Of a DNA stretch of 64,000 nt, positions 23,601 to 40,982 are shown one piece after another. Below the pieces are notes generated by a model. It made no database searches. It was not told the origin of the DNA and was given only the letters and a program-made list of their open reading frames with translations. A program made the translations under genes and the position numbers. The DNA comes from Serpula lacrymans var. lacrymans S7.9 (Eukaryota; Basidiomycota; Agaricomycetes; Boletales; Serpulaceae), in contig NW_006763301.1 in the NCBI RefSeq assembly GCF_000218685.1, positions 186,001-250,000 on the forward strand. Direction: 5' to 3'. Every line of letters begins with the position of its first letter. The stretch's first letter is position 1.

Positions 23601-23878
23601 GGGCCGGCATAATACTGGTGGGAAGACGGAAGAGAGTTGGAAACATATTGGCCGTCTGACTTGTAGCCGCGATCACGATTGGACGGTCTCCCCTCTGTCT
23701 GCCGGGCGTCCACAGTCTGTCCGCCATGATGTCTGAAGGCAGAAGCATGTGCTGTGGTCGTTTGCTTATAGCGCCGGTGATCAGAGTCTGAATCTTGCTG
23801 TCTTTCTGTCGGAAGCCATAGTTTGTGTTGATCGCCTTGTGGGACGCCAGATCGTTCGTGACGTCGTTTACTGCTCAT
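17620..23878 (-). CDS. Very long disordered Pro/Ser/Gln-rich protein with tandem repeats
   Basis: I do not recognise a family. The ATG at 23878 opens MSSKRRHERSGV. Exon 1 holds a charged alternating tract of Arg-Asp, Arg-Glu and Lys-Glu (23100-23215). Later exons are joined by short introns: the first is about 22869-22809 and the last is about 17957-17904. They are rich in Pro, Ser, Thr, Gln and His and contain nine 21-residue repeats (20760-21330). Near the C-terminus a basic-aromatic island, KKKGAGFFGGLFRAKS, and FSPFKFLTSKRHQTVSA are the most protein-like motifs; the end is RRNTGRQTSR. About 1,900 residues are visible. The 100-N gap lies inside. Around 19230-19330 the coding frame changes without an acceptable intron. 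Charged RD/RE tracts occur in RNA-processing proteins, but that is only an analogy. Confidence 0.68.
18829..18928. other. Assembly gap of 100 N
   Basis: Exactly 100 N interrupt the long disordered-protein gene. A round 100 is the usual placeholder for a gap of unknown length, so the frame on both sides cannot be taken as continuous. Nearby sequence is low-complexity. Confidence 0.98.
20760..21330 (-). repeat. Nine coding tandem repeats, period 63 bp (21 residues)
   Basis: The core AGCTTG recurs at 20793, 20856, 20919, 20982, 21045, 21105, 21168, 21231 and 21294. Spacing is 63 bp throughout except one step of 60, so units stay in frame. On the coding (minus) strand a unit reads like QATPSQTPTISAPKYQPPQ followed by AI. 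The units at 20793-20982 are most alike, suggesting recent duplication or homogenisation. Outer units are more diverged. Confidence 0.93.
23100..23215 (-). repeat. Hexanucleotide-like microsatellite encoding an Arg/Asp/Glu tract
   Basis: The plus strand carries repeated TATCCC and related TCTCTA/TGTCTC hexamers, clearest at 23187-23212. On the minus strand this encodes runs of Arg-Asp and then Arg-Glu/Lys-Glu. Such simple sequence is prone to length change between strains. Confidence 0.85.
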
Positions 23879-25061
23879 TCAGCTGGGAATACGAGAGAAT
23901 AGAGCCAGAATTGATACGGATTCCAGCTTTTGTAAAGGGAAAGAGGAAGGAAGCAAAACGAGAAAGACAGCTTAGACAGGTGCCGCCCTGTTGACATGAG
24001 GCAATACGGCAAACCAAAGCTCCTGCTTACGTCTCGGTGCACTTTACAGCTGAGTGGGAACCAATTCGGAACGAACTCGACATCTCCTTGCTCTAAATGT
24101 ATCATGACTGACACCATGAATGTACAGCATCCCTTTGTGGTAAGCACCATCACTCTCCTCAGCTAAATATGCCTCAACGTGTATTTCATAGTAGCTTGTC
24201 CAGCGCTCTGCCCATCTCTTGCCAAGGCGATAGCGATAAGCGTTGTCGTTAATGTGGGCACAGAATAGCAGCGCTGACAACATATCCAACAACACAGGAT
24301 TCAATCATAGAACTTCGTCGTCTCAGACACTAAATTTTGATGCCGACCACATAGATGAAACCACGATATGTTTTTGGGAAGAAAGACAAATTGTTCATTC
24401 TATGATACGCAAACAAATGTACAACAATGTAAAAATGTATGCCAGGACACGGAGCAAAGTCGGCACGAGACAGTAAAGTCACAGTGAACAGTGCAAGCAT
24501 GTGGGAGAGGCGATGTCGAAGGAAAGTGGAGGATTTCTCCTAACCAACCCAGCGTCAACACGATGCCAGATCAGCACACCACCCTCGATACGACCTAATA
24601 TTACACGATTTTGACTCATTACCGACAGTAGACAGCGGAAAGGCTGGTGGAGACAAATGTCACCCTGTCGAGACAATTTAAGGATCGTGTTATCGAGCAA
24701 CAGTGCAGAAAACAGAGAAAAATCACACCATGAGACTTGCCATAAGACAGTTGAAATTGGGAGACACAGCGGAGTCGTCTGGATGGAGAAAAAAAAGGGA
24801 TTATATATTGGGCGAGATGCTTACGAAAGCAATGACCGCTTGACCGATTCCCACCGACTTTGTCACTTACTCGTGTATCCGCCGTCAGTCCTGCGATATC
24901 CTTTTGTCTTTGTCGCTCAGACCTGTAGGATTTGCGTCGATTCAATATCTATCCGCTCTTTCATCACTCTTAGAGCTTACACTGGTAATGGTACGTATCG
25001 TTCACAATCTGTTCTCCAACAACAACGGCGTCAAATTTAACCCTCTATCCAGAGTGATACC
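23879..25061. other. Long divergent intergenic region
   Basis: This 1.2-kb region separates the long disordered-protein gene (-) and the UBP15 gene (+). It should hold both promoters and perhaps 5'-UTR introns. Minus-strand open stretches (for example 24304-24044) lack an ATG in frame and are not supported. A CT-rich stretch near 24900-24980 fits a fungal UBP15 promoter. No RNA gene or repeat is recognised. Confidence 0.45.
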
Positions 25062-29408
<4,347 letters not shown>

Positions 29409-29590
29409 CACTTTGTGATGGCAGCGTCTTCACCCGCTTGTCTTGGTCCTCGATGGCAGATTTCTGTGGTTTTCGTCTCATTGTTTTCACCCATTGTACT
29501 ATTCTGTCTCAATTTATACAATTTTCTCTCATTAAGATAGACCAAAGAAGTATCCCGGAGTGAACTACAGAGCCTGGACGGAGATACATG

Positions 29591-30541
29591 CTACTTCCGT
29601 TTCTTGCCCTTCTTTGCCGACTGATTAACCAAGTTAAAATCACTCGCAACTGAAGACAATATAGGACGAACCGATTTTGATGGTGACTGAGAAACTGAGC
29701 CAGCAGGGGTATTTGGTCCCTCACCATCGCTGGAGACAACACTTTCGGAGCGGGTGGTTGGCGGTGAAGTGAGACCGTTGGTTGGTTTCGAAGGAGCGAC
29801 TGAAGCGGGAGCAGGAGCATTTTTGGCACTGGCATTCTGGGCTGCATTTTGCTGAGGGGCTGGAGGGCCATGCATCACAGTTACGGGTAAAATTGCAGGG
29901 ATATCTAGAGTCTTGGCTTGCTTTCCGTATTTTTGTTCTGAAAACACTGGTCAGCAAATGATGATTTGTAAAATAAGAAAATTTTAATAACCTTTGCGTG
30001 CTCTTGCCGCAACAGTATCCTCAAGCACGCTGCGCATTTTTTCATTGGCGATCACCTCGTTTGCTGTCTGGAAGATGATAGAACCCCATCCTTCTACAAA
30101 AGTATTCGCCTCTGCCACGACTTCCATGATCTCTGCTTCTAATTCTTTTTCTGCTGCAAGTAAGCTGTTCCAGAGGTCGTCGCCTATTGATCCTTTTTGA
30201 AGCAAGTTCTGGAGCGCAGGCTTGTCTTCACGCAGGCGCATTACGCGGCCTACATCGGCCATGGCTCGACGAATGAGAGCGGCCTTCAAGAGAGCTTCGT
30301 TGGCGGGAGGGTCGGTACGCTGCAATAATGTGACATATATGTTACGTTCTGGATGTGAAGGAAAGTATGGCTCGTAGCGTTTGCCTAATTAGCAGTGACA
30401 CGTTCACAGTTCAGATACAAGGATAGCGCGAAGACAGTTGACCAACCAACCTGCAGTGCGTTTCCGATAGAAATGGCTGAATACTAGCAAGCTGCTGATT
30501 ACGATGGCGATGTATAGGACGGGAACGAGAACGGAGGCCAT
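29591..30541 (-). CDS. SEC66: ER translocation protein Sec66 (Sec71)
   Basis: Sec66 is a non-essential subunit of the Sec62/Sec63 complex for post-translational import into the ER. The ATG at 30541 gives a single N-terminal membrane anchor, LVPVLYIAIVISSLLVFSHF, then YEPYFPSHPERNIYVTLLQR, which is the Sec66 hallmark. The cytosolic domain continues with NEALLKAALIRRAMADVGRV, LQNLLQKGSIGDDLW and FVEGWGSIIFQTANEVIANE. After an intron the tail starts EQKYGKQAKTLDIPAILP and becomes Ala/Pro/Ser-rich, ending in Lys-rich KKGKKRK. Three exons. The gene is divergent from citrate synthase and convergent with UBP15, whose stop codon lies 182 bp away. Confidence 0.92.
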
Positions 30542-30792
30542 AGTGGACCGAGAGAAAGATGGTGAACAGACGTATACGTTGTACCCGCGACGACATGCGC
30601 TGGCCGAACTGTGCCACGAGGGAACAGCGATTAGGCTGTTTGTTGTAGTTTGTGCCGAGTGGCATACCGAGTGGTAGTCTACTTCCGGGTTCCGAGGCCT
30701 GGGTGTACGGCCGCAATGACTTTATAAACTGCTCAATCGTCATATTCACCACTCAACCTCCACCGCCCAGCTTTCTCGTTTATACGCTCACA
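30542..30792. promoter_or_regulatory. Shared bidirectional promoter region of SEC66 and CIT1
   Basis: Only 251 bp separate the two start codons, so both promoters must fit in or overlap here. A CT/CA-rich stretch (about 30745-30790) lies just upstream of the CIT1 ATG. No TATA box or CCAAT motif stands out. Confidence 0.5.
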
Positions 30793-33090
30793 ATGTTTGG
30801 ACGCAGCAGCTTTTTGACAAAGTCTGTCTCAAGGACAATATCCTTCAATGCCGCTTTCAGAAGGCTTGCTTCTACGAAGGTACGCCACGGATCCTCCTGT
30901 CAATCATTTGTTTTACCAATTAGGTATTCCCAATGCCAAATCATCTAGTCGCTCAAAGAAACGCTTCAAGAAGTCATTCCAGCTAAGCAGGAACAGCTCA
31001 AGAAGTTGGTCAGCATATGTCTTTCCAAAGATAATAATGTCTACTGACGTGTCTGACATGATCAGAAAGCTGAACACAGTCAAACTGTAGTAGGAGATGT
31101 AAAGGTACGTGTCCGTAGCTTATATTGATCGGAACAATGTATAACGCGATTTTCAGGTTGAAAATATACTCGGTGGAATGAGAGGCCTCAAAGCCATGCT
31201 TTGGGAGGCCTCTGTTCTGGACCCCAACGAGGTATGTCAATAAACTACCGAATTACTAGATTTCAGTGTCACGCCTTTATTGCAGGGCATTCGTTTTCAT
31301 GGCTTAACCATTCCAGACTGTCAAAAAGTTCTTCCTTCTGCACCCGGAGGTAAAGAAATGACGGCGGAGAGTATGCTTTGGCTTCTGCTCACTGGCCAGG
31401 TTCCTTCTCCTGAACAAAGTCGCCAGCTTTCTGCCGAGCTGGCGGAGAAGGGCGAGTTGCCTGATTTCGTTGCGAAACTCATTGACTCGTATGATCTTCT
31501 TCCTTTCATTCACATGCTATGGCCCTCATATTGGCACGTTTGAAGTTTGCCCAATACCCTTCACCCCATGACCCAGCTTGGCATGGGTGTGGCTGCATTG
31601 AATCATGACAGTGCTTTCCAGGCGGCTTACGAACGAGGCATCAAGAAAAGCGATTATTGGACTCATACTCTAGAGGACTGTATCAACCTCATTGCACGTT
31701 TACCCGCCCTTGCAGCGCGCATATACCGCAATGTTTATCACCCTGAGAACTCGCTCCTCCCCGTTGACAAGAATCTGGATCTTGTTGGTTCGTAAGGCTG
31801 TTTGAGCATAGTGTTGTTCAATTTTTACCTCTGTCACAACAGGAAACTATTCCAATATGCTCGGCTTTGGACACAATGAACATCTTACGGAATATCTTCG
31901 CCTTTATATTGCCCTTCATGGTGATCACGAAGGTGGCAATGCCTCGGCTCACACTGCACGTGAGTATATTTACGCGCAACTCAGGAAGTAGGGAATTAAG
32001 CTATCTGCTGGGACAGACCTCGTCGGATCTACACTTTCAGACCCCTACATTTCCTACTCTGCTGCGTTGTTCGCCCTCGCTGGGCCACTCCACGGGTAAG
32101 AATTCGAGAATTTGAGTTGGTTGAATTACGTCGTCTCACTTTTCATCTCCAGTCTTGCCAACCAGGAAGTACTACGATGGCAGTTGGCAATGCAGAAGGA
32201 AATTGGAAATGAAGTCTCCCACGACAAGATCAAGGATTACCTCTGGAAGACGCTAAAGAGTGGCCAGGTCGTGCCAGGGTGAGCTCTTGTATGCCCGTGC
32301 AAGATTAACGCATCTAGAACTTTTATCTGCTAGTTACGGTCACGGTGTTCTAAGAAATCCCGATCCGCGGTTCATTGCGCTTCAAGAATTCTGCAAGTCC
32401 CGACCGGAACTTCAATCAAGCCCTATCATCCAGCTTGTGCAACAAGTAAGTGGACATGCTGAAGTGCCGGCAGAGATGATAAATCTTGCAATAGACTGCT
32501 GAAGTAGCACCCGACGTGTTGAAAGAACATGGCAAGGTAATAATCATTATCTGGATAAACCATTCAAGTCGTCTGAGCATATGTTATCACAGACCAAGAA
32601 CCCGTACCCCAATGTTGACGCGACATCCGGTGCGCCTACCGATTTTATAATTTTTTGCATTAGACCTCATCCCTGATGATTGTTATCATGCCTTCAGGCT
32701 GCGTACTGCACCACTATGGTCTTACAGAATTTAAGGTAAGCATGCCACGCTTTATCACGATGTTCAGTTTATTGACATCATTCACTACTGTAGTACTACA
32801 CTGTTATTTTCGGTGTATCTAGAGGTTAGTTCTCTTATCGTGCCTTATCGCTGGTGCTAAATTGAGCTACTCCCACAGCTTTGGGAGCTTTGACGCAACT
32901 TGTGTGGGCAAGAGGTGCGCTATTTTCCAGTATCTATGATACGGCTAATCATGTTATTCTCGCAGCTCTTGGACTACCCCTGGAGAGACCAAAATGTATG
33001 TTCCTCACCAATTTTGGGCCAATTGTAAATTAACCAATGCAAACAGCATATTCCATGGATGCTCTTGAGAAACTCATCAAGAGTTCCTAG
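30793..33090 (+). CDS. CIT1: Citrate synthase, mitochondrial
   Basis: This enzyme condenses acetyl-CoA and oxaloacetate in the first step of the TCA cycle. The ATG at 30793 begins [18 protein letters not shown], an Arg/Ser-rich mitochondrial presequence. The catalytic residues are present: His in [14 protein letters not shown], His in [15 protein letters not shown] and Asp in [16 protein letters not shown]. Other blocks include [33 protein letters not shown] and the C-terminal [15 protein letters not shown]. The C-terminus is KLIKSS, without a peroxisomal SKL signal, so the mitochondrial form is favoured. About 12-14 exons, several very short near the 3' end. The sequence reads cleanly with no broken exon. 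Confidence 0.95.
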
Positions 33091-33604
33091 ACAAAGGGGA
33101 CTCGATGATCTATTTATGTTCAGGGTTCCTCATGGCAGTGATGTAGGAGTTGCATAGACGTTTCACATACTAGTAATAAATATCATTATGCCTTATATTC
33201 GGAATTAAATGTTTAGAATTAGTGGTGCTAAATTTATGCATTGCATTCGAAGTACTGGCTGCTGATACCTTACATCCACAAAAGAAAAGTAAAAACATGG
33301 CAAAGGTAAGGCGACTCATACGAGTTCGTTACAGTAAGAAAACGAGAACCAGAAATAATAAAGGACAAGAAAAAGACATTCTTGAATCAAATACAGCGGA
33401 AGTCTCACAATAAGTACCGAACCATGAAAGAGTCCACCAAAATACACAAACGCTCAGGGAAAAGAATAGCACGGCCGCCTACCCTGAGTAACTACAACGT
33501 ATAACCCTCGGTGAATGATAAATCAGAAACGAGAGGCAAAGACATTATCCACAAAGAATGAATCTCAATTACGAATCCAGCACCACATATGAAATTCCTA
33601 TTTC
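33091..33604. other. Convergent intergenic region, purine-rich
   Basis: 3'-flanking sequence of citrate synthase and of the next gene on the opposite strand. An A/G-rich stretch at about 33280-33420 is the only feature. No supported gene. Confidence 0.45.
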
Positions 33605-35036
33605 TCAAAAACGTCCAGGCTGGCCCTGCCGCTGAGGGGGGAACTGCTGAGGATGCGGTTGCATCTGCTGTGGTTGCATCTGTTGTGGCGGTGGGCGGCC
33701 AGCATACATGCCTGGGGGTACAGGCCCCGGCCCCCCCGGCCCAGGCATGCCAACGCGTTGTTGAGGAGGCTGACGTCCTGGACCAGGTACGAAGCCTGGC
33801 GGGGGTGCGGGATAACCACCGGGAGGCATGGGTCCTGCACCTAGAGGTGGGGGACCTTGGCCTGGCGTAAAACTGCGAGGAGGGTATCCTTGCGGCGGGC
33901 GACCATTGGGCATTGGACCAGGACCAGGACCAGGACCAGGTTGTGAATGTAGAGGAGGAGGGCCACGCTGGGGTTGTTGCTGAGGAGGGCGCGGCTGACC
34001 TTGAAGGGCAGGACCAGACGCTGGACCAGGATCATGGAGGGATACGGGAGTGGGACGACCATTGGATGCAACCGATGGAGATGGCGTAGATCCTCCGGGT
34101 GGCGGCGGGTTTTTCTCAGCAGCTTTGATAATCTCATCACTGTTCATTGATGATCAAGTGTCAAAAGGAGAAAGACAGATACACAATCAGTAATCCTTCT
34201 TCAACAATAAGAGACATGATAAAGCGCACTCTAAAAGATTCAGCGCGGCGCAGAGGACTACCCATTCAACGCAGTCTTCGTTACCTTCTCCAAGCGTCTG
34301 CCATACGGCCTTTTCTTCCGGCGTTTTACCGGTGATGCTAATCCTTGTGCCACCGCCGTTGGGACCGGGGGGGTTCTTCTGAATTTTCCCAAACTCGATT
34401 CGCTTCGGGGGTATATTATGACCAGCATATGCAAAATAAAACATGCTCCAAAATGCAGCGTTAGGATTCGGTTTCGAGATCTGGAATAAAGGGAGATCGG
34501 GAGAATCTGGAGAGGGAAGGGATAACTTGTAGATAGGCGAAATTACACCAGTGTTCGCGATAGACCATTTGAGGTTGCGAGACGCTTCACATCGCACGAT
34601 CCGCGAAGGTGAGGAAGAATGACCCGGGTCGGAGGCTGTCGCCTTGCCACCGCCATTGGGACGTGGAGGAAAAAGTTTGGCGACACAAAGATCACCTTGA
34701 GGGGAGGGAGTCAAGAGGTAGTTCTCGGAATTCTATAGCCGCCGTGAGACGATAACGCGCAGAAAGACGATGGAGGAAGACATACGAAATTGGTATGGAG
34801 ATAAGAGTACAGGATATTGGAGGGTTGTCCTATAAAACACAGCATTAGCACCATTGTGTTTAAATGAAAACAGATAGAAACGGTATTGCATACCATGAGG
34901 TGTCACAATCAGAGTAGGAAGATGATTTGGTATCGGCGGGTGAGTTGGCGAGGTATATACTGCATAAATGGCTAGAAGGTGTTGTCATTTGAGCGGAAAC
35001 ACAAGATAAAACGAGTTTTGGATGCTCACCAGCCAT
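33605..35036 (-). CDS. Conserved-looking protein with Pro/Gly/Gln-rich C-terminal tail
   Basis: I do not recognise a family. The ATG at 35036 joins across an intron to give MAAIYAVYTSPTHPPIPNHL, followed by QPSNILYSYLHTNF, NYLLTPSPQGDLCVAKLFPP, RNLKWSIANTGVISPIYKLS, PNAAFWSMFYFAYAGHNIPP and TRISITGKTPEEKAVWQTLG. This part (about 220 residues) is compact and mixed alpha/beta-like, with conserved-looking aromatic residues. The second part (34133-33605) is a low-complexity tail of Pro, Gly, Gln and Arg that includes a GPGPGPGP run and repeated QQMQP. The last intron (about 34242-34134) uses a GTGCGC donor, which restores LLDDEIIKAAEKN; that join is inferred. About four introns. A binding or scaffold role is possible; no enzyme motif is visible. 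Confidence 0.72.
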
Positions 35037-35573
35037 TTGCTTGCAAGAACAAAACTAAAAGGAATGTCGACGCGGGGAAGGTGGAGGACGAGAAACAACC
35101 AACCTGTAGTAACTTGAAACTGTTACCGCAGTCACGAGCGTTCGCTAGTCTGAGCTAAATTAAATATTTATGCTATTTTGGGCACTTTGGTGCTAATTTC
35201 AGGATTGGCTCGCGCCTGTTGTCTCAATGTTATCCAGGCTGGGCTAAAACATAGTAAAGCAGCAAAACCGCACTGAAACCACTTCATCAAGCTTTTCATC
35301 AGCTGTGTGCCTAGCCTCGTAAATATGAAGTAAAAGTCATGTAAATTTTGTCGAAATCGTGGAACTGGGCAACCAAATGATGCTGATGGCAGTACGTTGG
35401 GTGCGTTACTTGGTCACAGAATGTGACATACGTGGTTGGTGGTGCCCTCATCGATCCCGTCAGTGGCAAATAACATTCTGCCAGCGATCCTCAACGCTCT
35501 TCGAAAAAAAGCACAACATCTGGGTCATCACGGATCTCTTCTGCGGAGCCGTGCTCTATCATAACCTTCCAAA
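35037..35573. other. Divergent intergenic region
   Basis: Upstream sequence shared by the unrecognised Pro-rich-tail gene (-) and the PP2A B56 gene (+). Nothing else can be supported. Confidence 0.45.
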
Positions 35574-38080
35574 ATGAAAGGACTAAAGAAATCTTTCGTA
35601 TGCTACTTATCTTTCAAATCCATCGCCATGTCCTTACTTTTCTTCCTTGATTCACAGCTCAACAGGAAGAGTTCTCAAGATTCAAGCTCTTCAAAAAACA
35701 AGGATTCCAAGTCTAACAACACACCAGCTGCAGCGCCTCCTCCACCTCCTCCCAATACCGCGAAGCCTCTTCCTCAGCCCGTTCCTGCAGTTGGGGGTCA
35801 ATCCAGCAGCATTCCACCATCCTCTTCCGTCCCTTCTCCTGCTGCTTCTCCTGCCACTCCTGATCGTAGGTTTGCCTCGTCAGGTAACTCATCTCCTATT
35901 CCACCCATAGTCGTCGTTAGCTCCGACACACCCTCAGACTTAGGTGGTGGCAGATCTGGCCAATATGGCTCTCCCGAGCGAACATCGTTAAATTTGGACC
36001 ATGGTGGTAATGCTACTCCTCCACGCGCAAATACCTTGAATCGACTTCGCTCGGGTCCAAGAGATACGATTCCTATCGTGGGTAAACCTCCCCGCAAACA
36101 GAGGAGCAGCCGCTTTGTCGTCACCGAAAAAGTAGACATCGAACGCTTGCCTCCTTTCGCAGGTGTGTTATTTGGCTTTGCGATTGTCTACACATCTCAA
36201 CAGTTGTTTGGCAGAGACTCCCCCCAGCGAGCGGTCGCAATTGTTTATAAAGAAACTTCATCAATGTCGCGTATTATTCGACTTCAATGATGCTAGTGCA
36301 GAGCTTAAAGGTAAACAGATAAAAGCTCAGACTCTCCACGAGATGTTGGATTATATCACCACCCAACGTGGGGTGATTACTGAGAACATATACCCTGAGG
36401 TTGTGAACATGGTCTGTGCTCTAACTTTTTTCGTTTGTCAATGGTATACTCAAATCCAGTTTCAGTTTGCTACCAACCTCTTCCGTTCCATACCACCTCC
36501 CGTAAACCCTACTGGAGATGCTTTCGATCCAGAGGAGGACGAGCCTGTTCTTGAATTGGCATGGCCTCACCTGCAGATCGTTTACGAATTTTTCTTAAGA
36601 TTTGTTGAAAGTCCCGACTTCAACACCAACTTAGCGAAGCGATATATCGACCAACCATTCGTCCTGAACCTCCTAGAACTCTTTGACTCCGAAGATCCAC
36701 GAGAGCGCGACTTCCTCAAGACCACGCTGCATCGGATTTACGGCAAGTTCCTCAATCTGCGTGCGTTCATCCGTCGTTCCATCAACAATGTCTTCTATCA
36801 TTTCGTCTACGAGACCGAACGGCACAATGGCATTGCAGAGCTGCTGGAGATCTTAGGGTCCATTATCAATGGATTTGCGCTACCCCTCAAAGATGAACAC
36901 AAGACATTCCTGACTCGGGTTCTTATTCCGCTTCACAAAGTGAAAAGTCTTTCACTGTATCACCCCCAGCTCGCATATTGCGTAGTTCAGTTCCTGGAAA
37001 AAGATCCTTCGCTGGCGGAGGAAGTGATGCTAGGTTTACTCAAATACTGGCCGAAAGTGAACTCGCCGAAGGAAGTTATGTTCCTCAATGAAGTCGAGGA
37101 AGTGTTGGACGTCACCGACCCCGTGGAATTCCAGAAAATCCAGACCTCGCTGTTCCAACAACTTGCCCGATGCATTAATAGTCAGCATTTCCAAGTGGCG
37201 GAGCGTGCCTTACTATACTGGAACAATGAGTATGTTGTCAATCTGATGAGCGACAATCTAGCTATAATTTTGCCAATTGTGTTCCCTGCCTTATACACTA
37301 ACTCCAAGTCGCATTGGAACCGGTAAGCTGCCCTGATCTGACTTTGGGTGTCCTTGTTGATGAAACATATTCAGAACAATACATGGAATGGTATACAATG
37401 CGCTGAAATTATTTATGGAGATAAACCCCGACCTTTTTGACGAGACGACGCAACACTATAAGCAACGCAAGATTGAGTAAGTGGTTCAACCACTGGACGC
37501 TGATAATGTATAATGACTTATTTTGCATGTTTTCGCAGAGAACAACAACACGCAGTTGATCGATATGATCAGTGGCAGAAGATGCGAGAGAAGGCGATAG
37601 AGAATGCCGGGGGTAAGCTGCCTCAAGGATTTGTGGAGATCGAGCATGCGCCGCCTCCACCACCCTCTGCCGCAGACGACTCGGATATTCTGGAACTGTC
37701 GATGGAGCTGAATGCTGTGTCAATCGATGGAGAGGTGCCTGGAGATTTGGATGAAAGTGGGATCGAGAGAGTTCCAATGGCTGATCCTGGTCTAGATGTA
37801 AGTGCACGATGAACCGTCGTTGTCACAGGTCTCATTTCTGATTGGTACCCTAGCGCCCATTCCCCGAGGTTTCGGGTGAGCACTCTCCAGTATCACAGAG
37901 TCCTCACGTGCGAAGGAAGAGTGTACTCCCTGGTTAGTGCATGGAATCTCGTTTCACTGGTCAGGTTTGTCATTCATTGCAATATGTACAGTGGACCCTT
38001 CTGTCATTCGTGATCTTCAAGCCCATCGAAGTCTAGATGATGCGGTTGTTTCAGGAGGAGTGCGCACCAATGGGGCCTGA
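35574..38080 (+). CDS. RTS1: PP2A B56 (B') regulatory subunit
   Basis: This subunit targets the PP2A phosphatase heterotrimer to substrates in mitosis, stress and septation. MKGLKKSF is exon 1; a 60-nt intron (35598-35657) without an in-frame stop joins to [19 protein letters not shown] Ser/Pro-rich N-terminal extension of about 150 residues precedes the HEAT-like core. The core begins [18 protein letters not shown] and includes [99 protein letters not shown] and [19 protein letters not shown]. These are among the best conserved blocks of the family. The acidic C-terminal tail ends [10 protein letters not shown]. About eight exons. The extended N-terminus is typical of fungal Rts1 and Par1. 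Confidence 0.94.
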
Positions 38081-38558
38081 AGATGAAATCGATGAAACGT
38101 GATGAGCTGTCTTTGCTTTTCGTGTGTTAATAGTTCCCAGTGCGAAGATACATTCATGATAATTCATAACGTCCGGCTATCCTTTACTTTCCATCCGCTG
38201 CGCGCCTGTTGTTTTTCATGATAGTGGTTATGCTCTTAGTTACGTTCACTTGCCTACGCTTCTTCGAGGAGTATGTATTTTCAAGTTCCAAAGGATACGT
38301 ATACAACTGGATGCGTATCATTTCTGTCTCGTTTTATTTCCCGTACAGTAAACATCTCCGTTAGAAGAATACTTTGGACATCAGCCCTATATATCTGCAA
38401 CATACCAGTCCTTTCTCATGCGTTCCAGTATCGCCTCGAGGATGCAGTGAGGTTTGACGGCGAGCCGTGTAAACAGGACTTGCCATTTAAGGGTGATGCA
38501 TAGCAGTTGTGCTAACGTAAGCTATCTACGTCAGGAGAGAACCCTCTAGAACAGTGAA

Positions 38559-38573
38559 GGAACGTCCTGGAAT
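38559..38573 (+). promoter_or_regulatory. Heat shock element-like array upstream of HSP70
   Basis: The sequence GGAACGTCCTGGAAT reads nGAAnnTCCnnGAAn, three alternating Hsf1 units with one base off the ideal (TCC for TTC). Further GAA units lie at 38549 and 38556 but with imperfect spacing. It is 20 bp upstream of the TATA box. Confidence 0.6.
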
Positions 38574-38592
38574 GACGAGGAATATCACATCA

Positions 38593-38600
38593 TATATAAG
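38593..38600 (+). promoter_or_regulatory. TATA box of the HSP70 gene
   Basis: TATATAAG lies about 138 bp upstream of the Hsp70 ATG and just downstream of the heat-shock-element-like array, a typical arrangement for inducible Hsp70 promoters. Confidence 0.6.
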
Positions 38601-38737
38601 GATGGCTCCTTCTTCGTTTTTTTCTTCAGCTGATCAGTTTTCAATCACCTGTTTTTGTATCTCCTAAGTAAGCATCTTCGACGAAATCAATATTATCCTT
38701 TTCATCTCTAGCGATCTTCCAGTCACATCCATTAAAA

Positions 38738-40982
<2,245 letters not shown>

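Larger units (their letters stand above)
38081..38737. other. Upstream region of the Hsp70 gene
   Basis: 3' flank of the B56 gene and the Hsp70 promoter, including a heat-shock-element-like array and a TATA box (separate entries). A 76-codon open frame at 38273-38503 opens with an ATG but has no recognisable content. Confidence 0.5.

Noticed and set aside
24044..24304. Minus-strand open frame of 86 codons upstream of the long repeat gene
   Set aside because: It has no ATG at its start, is preceded by a stop, and shows no conserved pattern; it lies in a divergent promoter region.
38273..38503. 76-codon ATG-initiated open frame before HSP70
   Set aside because: Composition is that of AT-rich non-coding sequence and it shows no family motif; it is most likely upstream flank.
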